From Dasyornis broadbenti (Eukaryota; Chordata; Aves; Passeriformes; Dasyornithidae): DNA of 64,000 nucleotides. The notes beneath the pieces were generated by a model. The model was not told the DNA's origin, did no database searches, and was given only the letters and a program-made list of their open reading frames with translations. Where the stretch lies: assembly GCA_013397935.1 (NCBI GenBank), contig VZRN01003455.1, positions 158,299 through 222,298 of the forward strand, read 5' to 3'. The position numbers and the translations under genes are program-made. Shown one piece after another: positions 38,601 to 48,169 of this stretch. The first letter of the stretch is position 1, and every line of letters begins with the position of its first letter.

Positions 38601-40968
38601 GAGAGGGTGGGGTTATTTTGCTGTTCCACTTCATTCTATCTTATTTCATGTTTCTGATACTTAGTCTAGAAATGCCAGCACAGTGGAAACAATGCATAGA
38701 TAGGATATTTCTCTAATAATTGATGAAGATTGTTTCTTTGTAATCTTTGCCACAAGGGAAAATGAAAATGAAGACAATTATTTTAATTCACAGATCTTAC
38801 TGTTTTTTATTTGCTTAAAACAATAACTGTGCATTTGTGTAATACATGACATTAAAGAAGGCTTGGAAAAAAGTAAATAATATAGGAGGTATGATATAGA
38901 ATGTCAAGATGATGGTGGCTTCAACTGTTTTACAGAGTTTGCCTAGAAAGAATGAATCCCAACACCTTGCCTTCCCCAGTTTGCTATTCATGTTAGTTTC
39001 TGGGGCAAATAAAATGGGTTGCATGTGTATGTTTATGTCTATGTATATACACAGAAATGTATATATACAAATAGAAATTATAGTTTTAGAGGATTCTAGT
39101 AGCCCCATAGTTTTGTTATTCTAAATTCAGTTCACTAACTATAAATTTCTACAAAATATAAAAAAACCAATTCATTGTGTAGCACTCATTAATTACAGAA
39201 CAAAATTAAGTCTGCCTGGAAGAGTGGCAAGTTAGAAGGTCAATGTTACAATATTATCTCCCCCTTACTCCTCTTTTGGCACCGAAGAATCATATTAAAT
39301 GCCAGGAAGGGGAAATTAATTTCAAGAAAGACACAAGAATGCAGCTAAATTTAAAACAGATGTTCATGCAGGAGCTTGAAAAGTTACTTTAAAAGCAGTG
39401 GTGTAGTGTCCATGTGTATTCATTTTGTCCTGGCACAATAGATTTATTTCTGCAATTCCTATCACGAAATTACTCCTATTGAATGCTGGTCTGTGGTGCA
39501 AGTGGTTGTTACTTCGCTATCAATCTAAGTGAATAGCTCTTGATTCATTAATCCACTAAGTTTTGAAGAACATGCCTTTTTATTTTAAACATATATTATC
39601 CAGATTACATTTAGAATTATGCACATAGAATGAAATGGCTGACTAAAGATACTGTCCTCAAGTATATTTTGAAGCTGCTAGTAAATGAGAGAGAAATAAA
39701 ATTTTAATTGATATTCCAATCCATGATGTACAAAGATTATAAAGAAATAAAAATTATAGACAGTGATAACAGTTTACAGCAGGAAAATTGGCAGGAAAAA
39801 TATACCCTCACTTTAACTTCCATTATTGAATAATATTTTTAAATAGTAAATAACATATTGCTTTCACTGGATTTAGTTATTGTTTGGACTTAAAATACAT
39901 GACAAAAAATTCTGACTTCTAGCCTATAGAGTCATATTTCTTGATGCTCTTCACTTGTATTTTAACTGAAAAATCTAGTTTTGCTTAGAAGACTTGGAGT
40001 AGACAGTGGTTGGTCCTGCAGTTTTGCTAACTATGAAATAGAGAATTTGGGGCAGGGGAAGTATTTACACGAGAAGTATTGTCTCACAGATGATACATAT
40101 TTGTCTGGGGCTTTTTCCTCATCATTTGCTGAAATGAAATCATTTGAAAAGGGGCATGAGAAGCCAGAATACTTTCCCGGTAGCTATGGGAATATAACTG
40201 CCCATTTGTCTTACTTTTTAAGGAAGCTGTAAAAGTAAATGAGTCACAGGACGTATTTTCAGTATGTACTTTACTAAAGAGCTAAATCTAGGCCTGCTGG
40301 TGTCTGTTACTTGAATACCTGCTTGGTTGGGTCATCTTTTCTTTAATTTTTTTTTTTTCATTCCCCTTCCCCTTTACTAACACCCCCTGCCTTTTTCCAT
40401 GGTTTGCTTTCAGCTTTGACCAAGTCTATATGATGTTTTAATATAATGATAACTGAATAAACAAAGTATGATGCCATACCTGATCAATAGAGTTTGTGAC
40501 AGCACGACATCCTCACACTAGATGTTTATTTGCAGCCCAAGGTATCTCAATTTGTTTTGGTGGGTTTCTCTACAGCATACAGTATGGGTTGTTAGTTGCA
40601 TCCATCTGATTGCAGCATACTACAGCTGTGAATCTTCATTAATGAAACTACCAGCACTTAGAGCTTAATCTGTTGCCTTGCTTTGTCTTTAAAGATAAAA
40701 GGCACAATTATTTTTTTATAAATATAATTTTGAATTGGCAAACTCACCACACCGCTCAAACATAACAAAACAAACTAAGAAAAGGCACATTTTTCTTCTC
40801 TTGAGTTGCTCTTCAGCAGTCACAGATGTCGGTGTCACATACACATTACCTTAGCAATGTATTTGTTAGTCTAGTTAACCCTCTTTTGTTTTTCTGGTTT
40901 TACAGGCAAATCGTACCTGCCCGATTTGTAGAGCTGATGCTTCTGAAGTGCATCGTGATTCAGAATGA
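17532..40968 (+). CDS. RNF38: RNF38, RING-H2 E3 ubiquitin-protein ligase (spliced, 10 coding exons)
   Basis: Joining 17,532-17,638, 22,719-22,932, 25,771-25,938, 29,938-30,108, 31,739-31,900, 34,793-34,899, 36,439-36,523, 37,998-38,119, 38,450-38,549 and 40,906-40,968 gives 432 codons and a TGA with every phase matching. The N-terminal half is rich in Pro, His and Gln and low in predicted structure, with a basic RNRR...RRQR...RRDR patch that resembles a nuclear localisation signal. The C-terminus is a RING-H2 domain: C380, C383, C398, H400, H403, C406, C417, C420. RNF38 is known as a nuclear ligase that passes ubiquitin from an E2 to substrates including p53. The start chosen is the first AUG when exon 1 (1-109) is used. 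The frame stays open to the left edge of exon 2, so longer isoforms starting in an upstream coding exon, as in humans, remain possible. RNF44 is the close paralogue, but the sequence matches RNF38. Confidence 0.97.
19617..19677. repeat. 40-bp-period direct repeat with internal palindrome
   Basis: A 21-bp unit beginning CTGGTTTCAGAG occurs at 19,617-19,637 and again at 19,657-19,677. Between and overlapping them, GTTTACCAGA...TCTGGTAAAC (19,628-19,650) is an inverted repeat. This looks like a small templated duplication. Confidence 0.8.
21969..22055. repeat. Short hairpin plus AT-rich tandem repeat
   Basis: An 8-bp stem, CTCTGCTC/GAGCAGAG with a 4-base loop, is followed by two exact copies of a 16-bp unit (TATGAATATATAAGCA, 21,989-22,020) and a run of TATA/TGTA steps. 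It is probably an unstable AT-rich microsatellite. Confidence 0.75.
22719..22932 (+). CDS. RNF38: RNF38 exon 3
   Basis: Acceptor TTTCCAG and donor CAG|GTAAAA. It completes a split Ser codon and adds 71 codons, ending in phase 0. It encodes the Arg-rich stretch (PPVRRQRTRRDR) and a Gln/Pro/His-rich low-complexity part with HNSVSQDENYHH. Confidence 0.97.
22933..25770 (+). other. RNF38: RNF38 intron 3
   Basis: A 2.8 kb intron containing one plus-strand CR1 copy (23,618-24,088) and otherwise unremarkable AT-rich sequence. The acceptor has a good pyrimidine tract ending TGCTGCAG. Confidence 0.88.
23618..24088 (+). mobile_element. CR1 LINE 3' fragment, plus strand
   Basis: Plus-strand CR1 ORF2 C-terminal and 3' UTR sequence, with the AGGAGCAGCTAAGGGAGCTG block typical of the family and the terminal ATGATTCTGTGATC. 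It is 5'-truncated and carries stops. Its orientation is opposite to the CR1 copies in introns 4 (first copy) and 6. Confidence 0.9.
25771..25938 (+). CDS. RNF38: RNF38 exon 4
   Basis: 56 codons, phase 0 at both ends, with acceptor CTGCAG and donor CCA|GTAAGT. It encodes IHQGTVPVSY and then repeated 'GQH(I/L)P(A/V)CS' units rich in Cys and His. These are not a known zinc finger. Confidence 0.97.
26800..27545 (-). mobile_element. CR1 LINE fragment, minus strand, old
   Basis: On the minus strand this resembles the 3' region and ORF2 end of an older CR1 subfamily. Recognisable blocks include the complement of GGAGGTTGTCTGG near 26,818, TGGGGCACCCAAAACTGG near 27,172 and a CAGTCCAGTGTGCCATAGG block near 27,274. 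Both ends are approximate because of divergence. Confidence 0.75.
27660..28495 (+). mobile_element. CR1 LINE 3' fragment, plus strand
   Basis: A plus-strand CR1 covering the last part of ORF2 and the 3' UTR: a decayed 'GMLVGEKLDMTQPCALS' frame, an 'ARLHLEHCIQ'-like block in a shifted frame, the GGTTGCCCAGAAAG block and a terminal ATTCTGTGG. It is 5'-truncated and carries stops and frameshifts. Confidence 0.9.
29938..30108 (+). CDS. RNF38: RNF38 exon 5
   Basis: 57 codons in phase 0, acceptor ATTTCAG and donor TCG|GTAAGT. It opens with an in-frame ATG (MLQACSVQHLPV) and is dominated by Pro, His and Phe, ending FQAQQSRS. Confidence 0.97.
30109..31738 (+). other. RNF38: RNF38 intron 5
   Basis: A 1.6 kb AT-rich intron. 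Nothing recognisable is seen apart from its splice sites, donor GTAAGT and acceptor TTTTTTTTAG. Confidence 0.88.
31739..31900 (+). CDS. RNF38: RNF38 exon 6
   Basis: 54 codons in phase 0, from PLQRIENDVELL to HQEVSFGV, with donor GTA|GTAAGT. The sequence includes an acidic/hydrophobic ELLGEHLPVGGF segment and Pro-rich repeats. Confidence 0.97.
31901..34792 (+). other. RNF38: RNF38 intron 6
   Basis: A 2.9 kb intron with an A-rich stretch (A14CA10-like) at 32,598-32,640 and a minus-strand CR1 copy (34,262-34,745) that ends only about 47 bases before exon 7. The open frame at 32,240-32,599 shows no coding character. Confidence 0.88.
34262..34745 (-). mobile_element. CR1 LINE 3' fragment, minus strand, abutting an exon
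   Basis: The minus-strand CR1 3' end begins with the complement of the tail (TTGAATCATGGG...) and carries the family blocks GCCAGCTTTTGAGTATCTCC, CTCTGCCAGGGCTC and GCCCAGAACTGGACAC. The truncated 5' end lies at about 34,745, very near the exon 7 acceptor. Confidence 0.9.
34793..34899 (+). CDS. RNF38: RNF38 exon 7
   Basis: 35 codons plus two bases, acceptor TTCTTGCAG and donor CT|GTAAGT. It encodes PYPPFMPRRLTGRSRYRSQQ, a basic patch, followed by a Pro/His/Tyr-rich stretch. Confidence 0.97.
34900..36438 (+). other. RNF38: RNF38 intron 7
   Basis: A 1.5 kb AT-rich intron with no transposon or gene recognised. Its acceptor, CATGGTAG, has a weak pyrimidine tract. Confidence 0.87.
36439..36523 (+). 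CDS. RNF38: RNF38 exon 8
   Basis: It completes a split Leu codon and adds 28 codons, SMLPVPPAVG to GEVENYE, an acidic linker (ELDVEDGEVE). The donor GAG|GTTGGT departs from consensus at +3 to +5. Read-through gives only Val-Gly-Val and a stop. Confidence 0.96.
36524..37997 (+). other. RNF38: RNF38 intron 8
   Basis: A 1.5 kb intron with nothing recognisable beyond the splice sites, a weak GTTGGT donor and a normal TTTTGCAG acceptor. An in-frame stop occurs nine bases in. Confidence 0.87.
37998..38119 (+). CDS. RNF38: RNF38 exon 9
   Basis: 40 codons plus two bases: ALLNLAERLG, a predicted helix, then the GLTKADIEQLPSYRF segment that precedes the RING in many PA-TM-RING/RNF38-type ligases, ending SEQT(L). 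The donor is GTAAGT. Confidence 0.97.
38120..38449 (+). other. RNF38: RNF38 intron 9
   Basis: A short 330-base intron between the linker exon and the RING exon, with donor GTAAGT and acceptor CTTTTTTAG. Nothing else is seen in it. Confidence 0.9.
38450..38549 (+). CDS. RNF38: RNF38 exon 10 (RING-H2, first six ligands)
   Basis: It completes a Leu codon and adds 33 codons. It carries CVVC, then C-x-H-x2-H-x2-C of the RING-H2 domain and the conserved Trp (W410) of the E2-contact surface. The donor is AAG|GTAAGA. Confidence 0.98.
38550..40905 (+). other. RNF38: RNF38 intron 10
   Basis: A 2.4 kb intron that splits the RING domain. It is AT-rich with no transposon recognised, and the acceptor is GTTTTACAG. 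The 83-codon frame at 39,981-40,232 lacks a splice context and a recognisable domain. Confidence 0.87.
40906..40968 (+). CDS. RNF38: RNF38 exon 11 (terminal coding exon, RING end)
   Basis: Twenty codons and a TGA: the last ligand pair TCPIC with the conserved Pro (P418), and the tail RADASEVHRDSE. The stop position agrees with the short C-terminal tail typical of RNF38. Confidence 0.98.
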   Translation, partial: ANRTCPICRADASEVHRDSE

Positions 40969-43900
40969 CCAATCTAAGAGCACAAATCTGGTTTGGATGT
41001 TTCTGGTCACATGTATATATGAACTCTCTGTTGAACTTACCCATGTGGCTTCCAGCCTACCCTTTACACAAAAGGGTCAATGGACCTTACTTTGCACTGT
41101 GTGACTTAATCAATTATAAAGCTTATAACTAGTCTTCACAGTTATGGGATTGTTATACTAACAAGTGTGATTGGAACTCCAAAGATTTTTTTTTTTTTAG
41201 CTTAATTTTGTGTGTGCACTAACATTCCCTGGGTTTTGTGTGATCATTCCGAGTATTGCTGCGAGATTACTGTGGATGTGATCTTTTAGCATGTGCTTTT
41301 ATATAAAAGAAAAAGAAAAAAAAAAGTGGTAGCTCCAAACAATATAGCAATCTACCTTATATAGAGCCTTCAGATACTGTGAGTGGGGATGAATGGTGTG
41401 AGTGTCTGTTTGCCTGTGAGAGGGTGAGTGAAGTGTGCTTGTGACTGGGTGTGCGTGTGTGAGAACCTATATACCAGCATGTACTGAGAACGTATGTGTG
41501 TAGTAATAATTATGCTGCAATGTATAATCTTGTGTGTTATTTAAACAGTACTAGTACTGTACACTGGTTCCTTTCCTTGTGTTTGCAGTTGCACACTGAA
41601 TGCAATGGGTGCAGCAATTACATTTAGTATTTCCTCCCCAACATACTTACAGGTGTAAAGACCTTTCTACCTACTATTCAAGCAGCTGTTATGCTTCCCC
41701 TTCATTGGAGGCTTTAAGTGTGTACCACTAAAGAATGCATTGATTGTTCATACATGAGTAACCTTGGGGGTTTTATCATATGTTACAAAGTCTGGGTTTT
41801 TTAATGGGTGTTTTACAAGTTATTTTATCAATGTAGAGTTGCAATAGCGCATTTAGCAATATTAACATTTTCAATTGCTAATATGAATATCAAGGTTTTT
41901 CTGTTTTCCTTTTAAATTTTTCTAGCTGGGTTTACCAGTTGTGTGTTTCTTCCATGAAAGGAAGCAGAAAGTACACTGAGGGTCTTGTAGAACAGCTCTT
42001 AACTTTTGGCCATTGTACTTGCTAAGGACATCATCTTTTAGCTTGTAAACATTGGCTTTATTCACATACTTTCTTTGTCATCTACAAGGGAGTTTGTATG
42101 TAACTAAAATAACTTGTAAAAGGTTACAATTTTATTCCTGCAACTTCGTGAATAAAATGCAATTTTTAGCTTTTTCTCAGAGAGGTAGAATTTCATATTT
42201 TTTTCACCGTATCACAACAGGAGGTAGGTTTTGGTCATTAACTGCAGATTAATAATCAGTTGCCCTGATGCTGCTTCTTTCCCTTCCTTACTTCGTGATG
42301 AGTGTAGTAGGAAGAAAGAACTTCCTCAGTTTTTGCAATCAAGTTTCCAGAGTGCTCCACTATAGGAGAAACTTGGAACACTTTCCAGAACAGTGCTGTG
42401 AAATAGATGGGGATAACCTCTATTCAAGTGCTCTGAATAATATTTTATTTGGGCCATTGAAAAATATTAGCTTTCTTTATAACATTCATCCTGTTAGCAT
42501 CTCTGATATGTTCTTGCAAAACATTTCGGTCTGCATATACCACAGTTATTAAAAGAATGCACTTTTTGCAGTGAAATGCTTCTCATAAATTCAGTGTCAT
42601 TACTTTGGTTGCAGCAGCACAAGTGGCACAATTACCAGTATTGCTACGACTTGCTGCCAGTCTCAGCTTTAAGTTTATTCTTTATCGTTTCTGATGCTTT
42701 TGTATGCTGCTATGCTTTAGTATCAGTTACAGTTTCAGTGTTAGATGTTCTCCATGCTGATTTTCCTCTTTGGAGGTTTTACAGACCAGTCACAGCTCTT
42801 GGTGCAGCTAAATAAAAGCACAATTTTGCGCTGTTTCAGATGTTTTTCCCTCTGTTTAGTTATGCAGGTAGTTCTCAAAAACATTGAAGCTTTCCATACT
42901 TATCCTTACTTAGGAACACTAAATAAATAAAAATGCTGTTACATCCACTTCAAAATATTAGAATTTCTCCTCTCTTCCAGTGGAGATAAAAAGTAGGCTT
43001 TTCACAATAGCACCTAGCAGGTTAAATTACATGTAATAAAATTTATTTTTTTAACAAATAAAATCACATTGTTTAAAAAGCATATGCCACGTATGTCTTA
43101 CAAAACTTAGGCTCTTTTATATAACTACAAAAGAAAATAATCCATGTGTACAGATTTAAACATGACTAACATTTCTGTGTTTAGTATTCTATTCAAAGCA
43201 TGGAAGGAGGGTACTTTTACTAAACTTGATACAAGTGAACAAGACACATCCTTCTGAAGCTGAGGGAAAGTAGTTCTCTTTCTGGAACTGGAGAAATGTC
43301 CCTTTTTCCCCCCACTAAAATTCAATGAGACTGTGGGAGATCTAGAAGATGGAGGGTCTAAGCTGGTAAAATCCTGCAATTAATTGTTGCACTCTTATGG
43401 CTCATCTCTTCTGGAATGGTTCTTTGATTTGCATGGATGAATGTGGACTTGCTTCCCATGGATAGTGTGTACAAACAGCACACGTGCTTATGTTCTTAAT
43501 CAGCTCAGACAGGCTATAACCACATCCTCTGTGGTGGCTGTCAAGGGCAGGGGATTTATGTTCAGCTCTTAACTGCCATGTATTATGCACAGCTGCTGTG
43601 GTGCTTGACAGCACCTGAATTCAGCAACACTTATGTTCATTGCCTTTCTGCCATCCACTGACTCTTTCTTCTCCAAAAAACAAACAAAAACACCCAACCT
43701 CTAATATATGTTTGCTTTATCATATTGGCACTGCTGTGTTTTTTTGCATAAACTGTCAATTTAATTTCACATTTTGGTGGATATCAAGGCCTACAGATAA
43801 TTCCAGTGTCTCATTTTTTGGCTTTCTTTAGGAAAAGAAGTAAGGCCATGTGTTGTATGTCATTTTGTACAGGCTCTTGAATGTGACTTCACAGCTGTTA

Positions 43901-44335
43901 ATACAATGCATAATACTTGGGATGAGATTTACCAACTGTTTTAATTGTAGAAAACAGTTTCAACTGAGTTATCTTTGGGCCTTTGTAAAAGCTGTGGTTT
44001 TTTCCTTTGGTGCATTGTTACCTCATTTTGCTACTTGTGTTTCAGACTTGCTAATTATTCTGAAAGCTTATGATTTTTGTTGGAGTCATATTTCGTTAAG
44101 AGTTTTCTTTAAATCATATGCTATTGTATCATTTAACATGTAGTTTTAAATGTATTATAAATATCTGTAACCAAATCATTTGAAGGCTTGATAAATTTTT
44201 AACAAAATTTGTACATTTTTTATGAGAGTTACTAGTAATGCTTTACTAGGTAGTGCAATGAATTTTTATTTTTAATCCCTGTGCCCAATTTTGGAGTTGA
44301 GAGAGTTGTTCGGTAATAAATGTATGATGTACACT
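40969..44335 (+). other. RNF38: RNF38 3' UTR
   Basis: About 3.4 kb of AT-rich sequence follows the stop without any acceptor-bounded exon. It includes a GU-rich stretch at 41,390-41,480 and several internal AATAAA motifs (around 42,151, 43,036 and 43,058) that could serve as earlier polyadenylation sites. Open frames inside it (for example 43,125-43,379 minus and 43,850-44,143 plus) have no coding features. The end is inferred from the signal at 44,315. Confidence 0.7.
44315..44320 (+). terminator. RNF38: RNF38 candidate distal polyadenylation signal
   Basis: AATAAA within GGTAATAAATGT is followed about 20-45 bases on by a T/GT-rich tract (TTTTTGTCCTGTTCTTTC), the arrangement expected of a cleavage site near 44,335. 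Earlier AATAAA copies mean shorter messages are possible. Confidence 0.6.
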
Positions 44336-44340
44336 TACAC

Positions 44341-45720
44341 AATTTTTGTCCTGTTCTTTCTCTGAGGGGTGTATTATCTTCTTTTGTTACTGGTCATATT
44401 TCTGTGCATGATCATGCAAATTGAAATATTATTGGCAACAGGCAATTGAAATATTATTGGCAACTTGTGTTCTAGGGGGATGTTTTGCCACCTTAACTGT
44501 AGTGCGCAACATTTTCTTTACTTTTATGTTGAGACAGCATAAAAAGCTGATACAAAATGCTCTACCATATTTTTAAGAGTGTGAGAATTCAGAATACTCA
44601 AAGCCTTGACTAAAAGGTCAGCTTTTCATAGATCTCCTTGCACTGTGTATCAGCTGAAGATGTGTTACACTGTTGCAGTGCCCTAACAGTAGTAAGAGGA
44701 GATGTATCCGGAATTATAATGAGTTTGAGTAGCCAGAATCATATGAGAAGCTGGAAGATGAAATGAAATAACAACAGCATTAAAAGAGTTGTGTGATTTT
44801 GGTTTTAAGATAATGTAAACTAAGTTGACAGATGTAGTTACTTAAGAGGTTTTCATTTACATGGGACTTTTAATAGCTGCATCAATAGCAGGTGTTCTTG
44901 GTACTCATATGTATTTGAAGATTCATTTGTGCTTTTGAGAATCCTTACACAGGTTCGTAGATGCATCCTTTGGATTTGGGAGACCTTGGGAAAAGATAAG
45001 GTATCAATCTGTGAGCTTGGATACTTGCAAAACAACATTTTGTGCCTGCAAGTATATTGCAGAGCAGCTTCCGGGGTCATCAGTAGTTGGGCCATGACCA
45101 GTCCTAACCTGAAGAGCAGAGTTGCCCTCCTCTTCTTTCCTGATCTGCGCTCAGCTCCCACCCCCTTTGTGTCACCGCATCTCACTCTCTTCCTCAGCCT
45201 GTGCAGTGTCTGTCTTTGCTGATCCTATGTTACCACTGCTTGTGAGTCTCCTGGCATTCTCAATACTTAGCTGACAATTTTTGTTGCTAAGTTCTAGTTA
45301 AATCATATCACTGCCACCAGATACTGCATCCTGTGTACTCTTTTGTGGTCCTTTTCTCCTGTCTTGCTTTCATCTACTGGCTACATCTCTAGTTTCTCCA
45401 TCCTGTGCATCTGCTGTAACCATCCTTCCCCCACAGCTCACACTGTGGTGCATGTGACCATGTGACTTTCAAGTGTGGTATTTCCTTGCAACTGATTCAT
45501 GATTTGCATGCTCACTGCTTATCAACTGATCAACTGAAAGGAATGACAGTATGCTTAAAAACAGATGGAGTTCCTCATTTCTTGTTTAGTCCTACATGTG
45601 CAATAGATGAGCTTGGCTTTTCAGGGGCAGTGGCATTACTGCAACTTTGGTTCAGTTCTAGCCATTGCTAACCTTCATAGATTTAGGTGGCTTTGTTTAA
45701 CAGCGTAAGGATCTTCTCTT
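44341..45720. other. Intergenic sequence downstream of RNF38
   Basis: I see no gene here. A tandem 24-base duplication lies at 44,418-44,464. The overlapping open frames at 44,853-45,222 run on both strands and look fortuitous. Confidence 0.6.
44418..44464. repeat. Tandem 24-bp duplication
   Basis: AATTGAAATATTATTGGCAAC occurs twice, 24 bases apart, about 100 bases past the RNF38 polyadenylation signal. It is a simple recent duplication. Confidence 0.85.
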
Positions 45721-45721
45721 A

Positions 45722-48168
45722 TCAGTGATTCTTTGAGGAACTAAGTGATGCTTCCAAATCAACTGCCCTTGTCCTTATGGGAGACTTCAACTTGCCAGAA
45801 ATAAACTGGAAGCATCACACAGCTGGTACAACCCAGGCTGTAACATTCTTAAAAATTCTTGGTGACAGCTTTATAGAAGCTAACAGACCCAACTTGGAAA
45901 GATGCCCTTCTTGATCTGCTGCTTCCCAGCAGAGAGGATCTCGTGAGTGGAGATTGGCAGCTGTCTTAGCCACAGTGACCATGAAGTAATTGAGTTTAAA
46001 ATCTCTGTTGATGGGAGGAAAAGTGCCAGGGAAACCTCCACTCTGCACATGAGGAGAGCAGACTGCTCAGGGAACTAGTAAGGAAAATCCCTAGAGAAAA
46101 TGTTTGGGCAGATGTTGGGGTCCATCAGTGCTGGTCATTTTTAAACCTCAGCTCCTAAAGGCACAGGAACAGGCAATTCCTAAATGTTGGAAGTCAGGCA
46201 GTTGAGGCAGGAAGCTTGGCTTAGCAGGGATGTTTTCTTGAAAATAAGGCAAAAAAGGAAGGTGTCTGCCCAGTGGAAGTAAGGTCAAGTAACATGGGGA
46301 GAATGCAGAGATGCTGCTTCCAACTGCAGGGAGAAAATTTGTGCAGCCAAAGCTCAACTGGAGTTGAAGCTGGCTAGAAATGTGGGGGACAATTAAAAAG
46401 AATTTTTTCAAATATATAAATGGCAAAGGGCAGTGTGTAAATAACACTGGCCAGTTACAGGATGAGTTTGGTCACTTCACAAACAGGGGTAGGGACAAGG
46501 CAGAGGTGTTTCATGCATTCTTTGCCTCTGTCTTTAACATGGATGATGGACCAAAGGGGTCTCAGTGCCCTGGGCTGGAAAACCATGACTGTGACAATGA
46601 TCAGCTCCCAGCTGACCCTGAAACTGTGCAGGATCTGCTGCTTCAGCTGGATCCCTGCAAATCTATGGGGTCTGATGGGATTCAGGAATCCTCAAAGAGC
46701 TGGCTGATGTCATTGCAAAGCCTCATGGTTTTTGAGCAGTCTTGGGAATCTGGAGAGATTCCACCTGATGGGAAGCTAGTGAATGTTATCCCAACTGTCA
46801 AGAAGGAAAAGAAGGAAGACCCTGGAAACTATAGTGAAGTCATGCTTTAGTGCCTGGTAAAATTGTGAAAAAGGTTCTGGGATTACTGAAAAACACCTGG
46901 AGGACAACCTAGTCATCAGTCTCAGCCAGCACAGCTTCATGAAGGGGAAGCCCTGCTTGTCAAATCTGATTTTCCTCTACAACAATGTAGCCCACCTAGC
47001 TGACCATGGGAAGCCAGCTGATGTCTTTTTGGATTTCAGTAAAGCTTTCCATGCTGTCGCTCACAGAATTTTCTGGACAAAACATCCAGCACACCGCTGG
47101 ATAAACACATCATGTGATGGGTGACCATGTGGCTCATGGATTGGGCACAAACGGTTACAGTGAATGGGGTGGCATCAGGATTATGACCTGTCACTGGTGG
47201 GATTCCACAGGGCTCCATCCTCAGCCCTGTGCTCTTCAACAACTTCATAAATGACGTGGATGCTTAGTAACCCTTGGAAAGGGTACTAAGCAAGTTCATG
47301 GAAGATACAAAACTGGGAGGAGCTGCTGACTCCCTCGCAGGCATGGAGACCTTGCAGACAGACCCTCGAATTAGAGGGCTGGGTAACCACCAACGGTATG
47401 AGGTTTAACAAGGGGAAGTGCTGGATTCTGCACCTGGGATGGGGCAACTCTGTGCATGTATAGACTGGGGAACAAGAGATTGGAGAGTAGCTCCATGGAA
47501 AATGACGTGGGGGTCCTGGTGTGTGGCAAGCTGAATATGAGTCAGCAGTGCCCTGGCAGCCAGGAAGGCCACCTGCGTCCTGGGGGCATCAGGCACAGCA
47601 TTGCCAGCCGGGGCAAAGGAGGGGATTGTCCTGCTCTGCTCTGGGGCAGCCCCATCTCCAGTGCTGGGGGCAGTTTTGGGAGCCACAATAGACATGAAGC
47701 AGTTAGAGAGCGTCCAAGGGGGAACAACAAAGATGATGAAGGGCCTTGAGATGAAGCTGTGTGAGGAGTGGCTGAGGTCACTGGGTCTGTTCAGCCTGGA
47801 GAAGACTGAAGGGAGACCTTACTCTGGTTTTCAACATCTTCCCATGGGGATGTAGAGGGGAAGACACTGATTGCTTTACTCTGGTGACTGGTGATGGCAC
47901 TTGAGGAAATGGCATGAAGCTGAGTTAGGGGAGGTTTATGATGGATGTATCAGAAAAGTTTCTTCACCCAGAGGGTGTTTGGGCACTACAAAAGGTTCCT
48001 CAGGGCAGTGGTCACAGCACCAAGCCTGATAGTTTCAAAAAAAAGGGTTTGGACAATACTCTGGGCACATGGTGTGGTTCTCGGGGACGGTGCTGTGCAG
48101 GACCAGGATTTGGACTGAATGATCCTAATGGGTCCCTTCCAACTCGGCATATTCTGTGAGTCTATGAA
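45722..48168 (+). mobile_element. CR1 LINE, 2.4 kb, decayed ORF2 (endonuclease + RT)
   Basis: This is the longest CR1 copy in the window. It enters within the ORF2 endonuclease domain ('LMGDFNLPEINW', frame starting near 45,765) and runs through reverse transcriptase. The 46,380-46,850 frame ends with the 'KKEKKEDPGNY' block, then a 'VFLDFSKAFHAV' segment near 47,017 matches the RT catalytic-region motif. A 'GLRSLGLFSLEKT'-like end follows and the tail closes with ATTCTGTGAGTCTATG. Many frameshifts and stops split the frame, so it is a dead, 5'-truncated LINE and none of its open frames is a host gene. Confidence 0.92.
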
Positions 48169-48169
48169 T

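Noticed and set aside
43850..44143. 97-codon frame in the RNF38 3' UTR
   Set aside because: It is in untranslated sequence downstream of a certain stop codon, with T-rich hydrophobic residues only.
46380..46850. 156-codon plus-strand frame, the longest in the intergenic region
   Set aside because: Its sequence is CR1 reverse transcriptase within a longer dead LINE, not a host gene.
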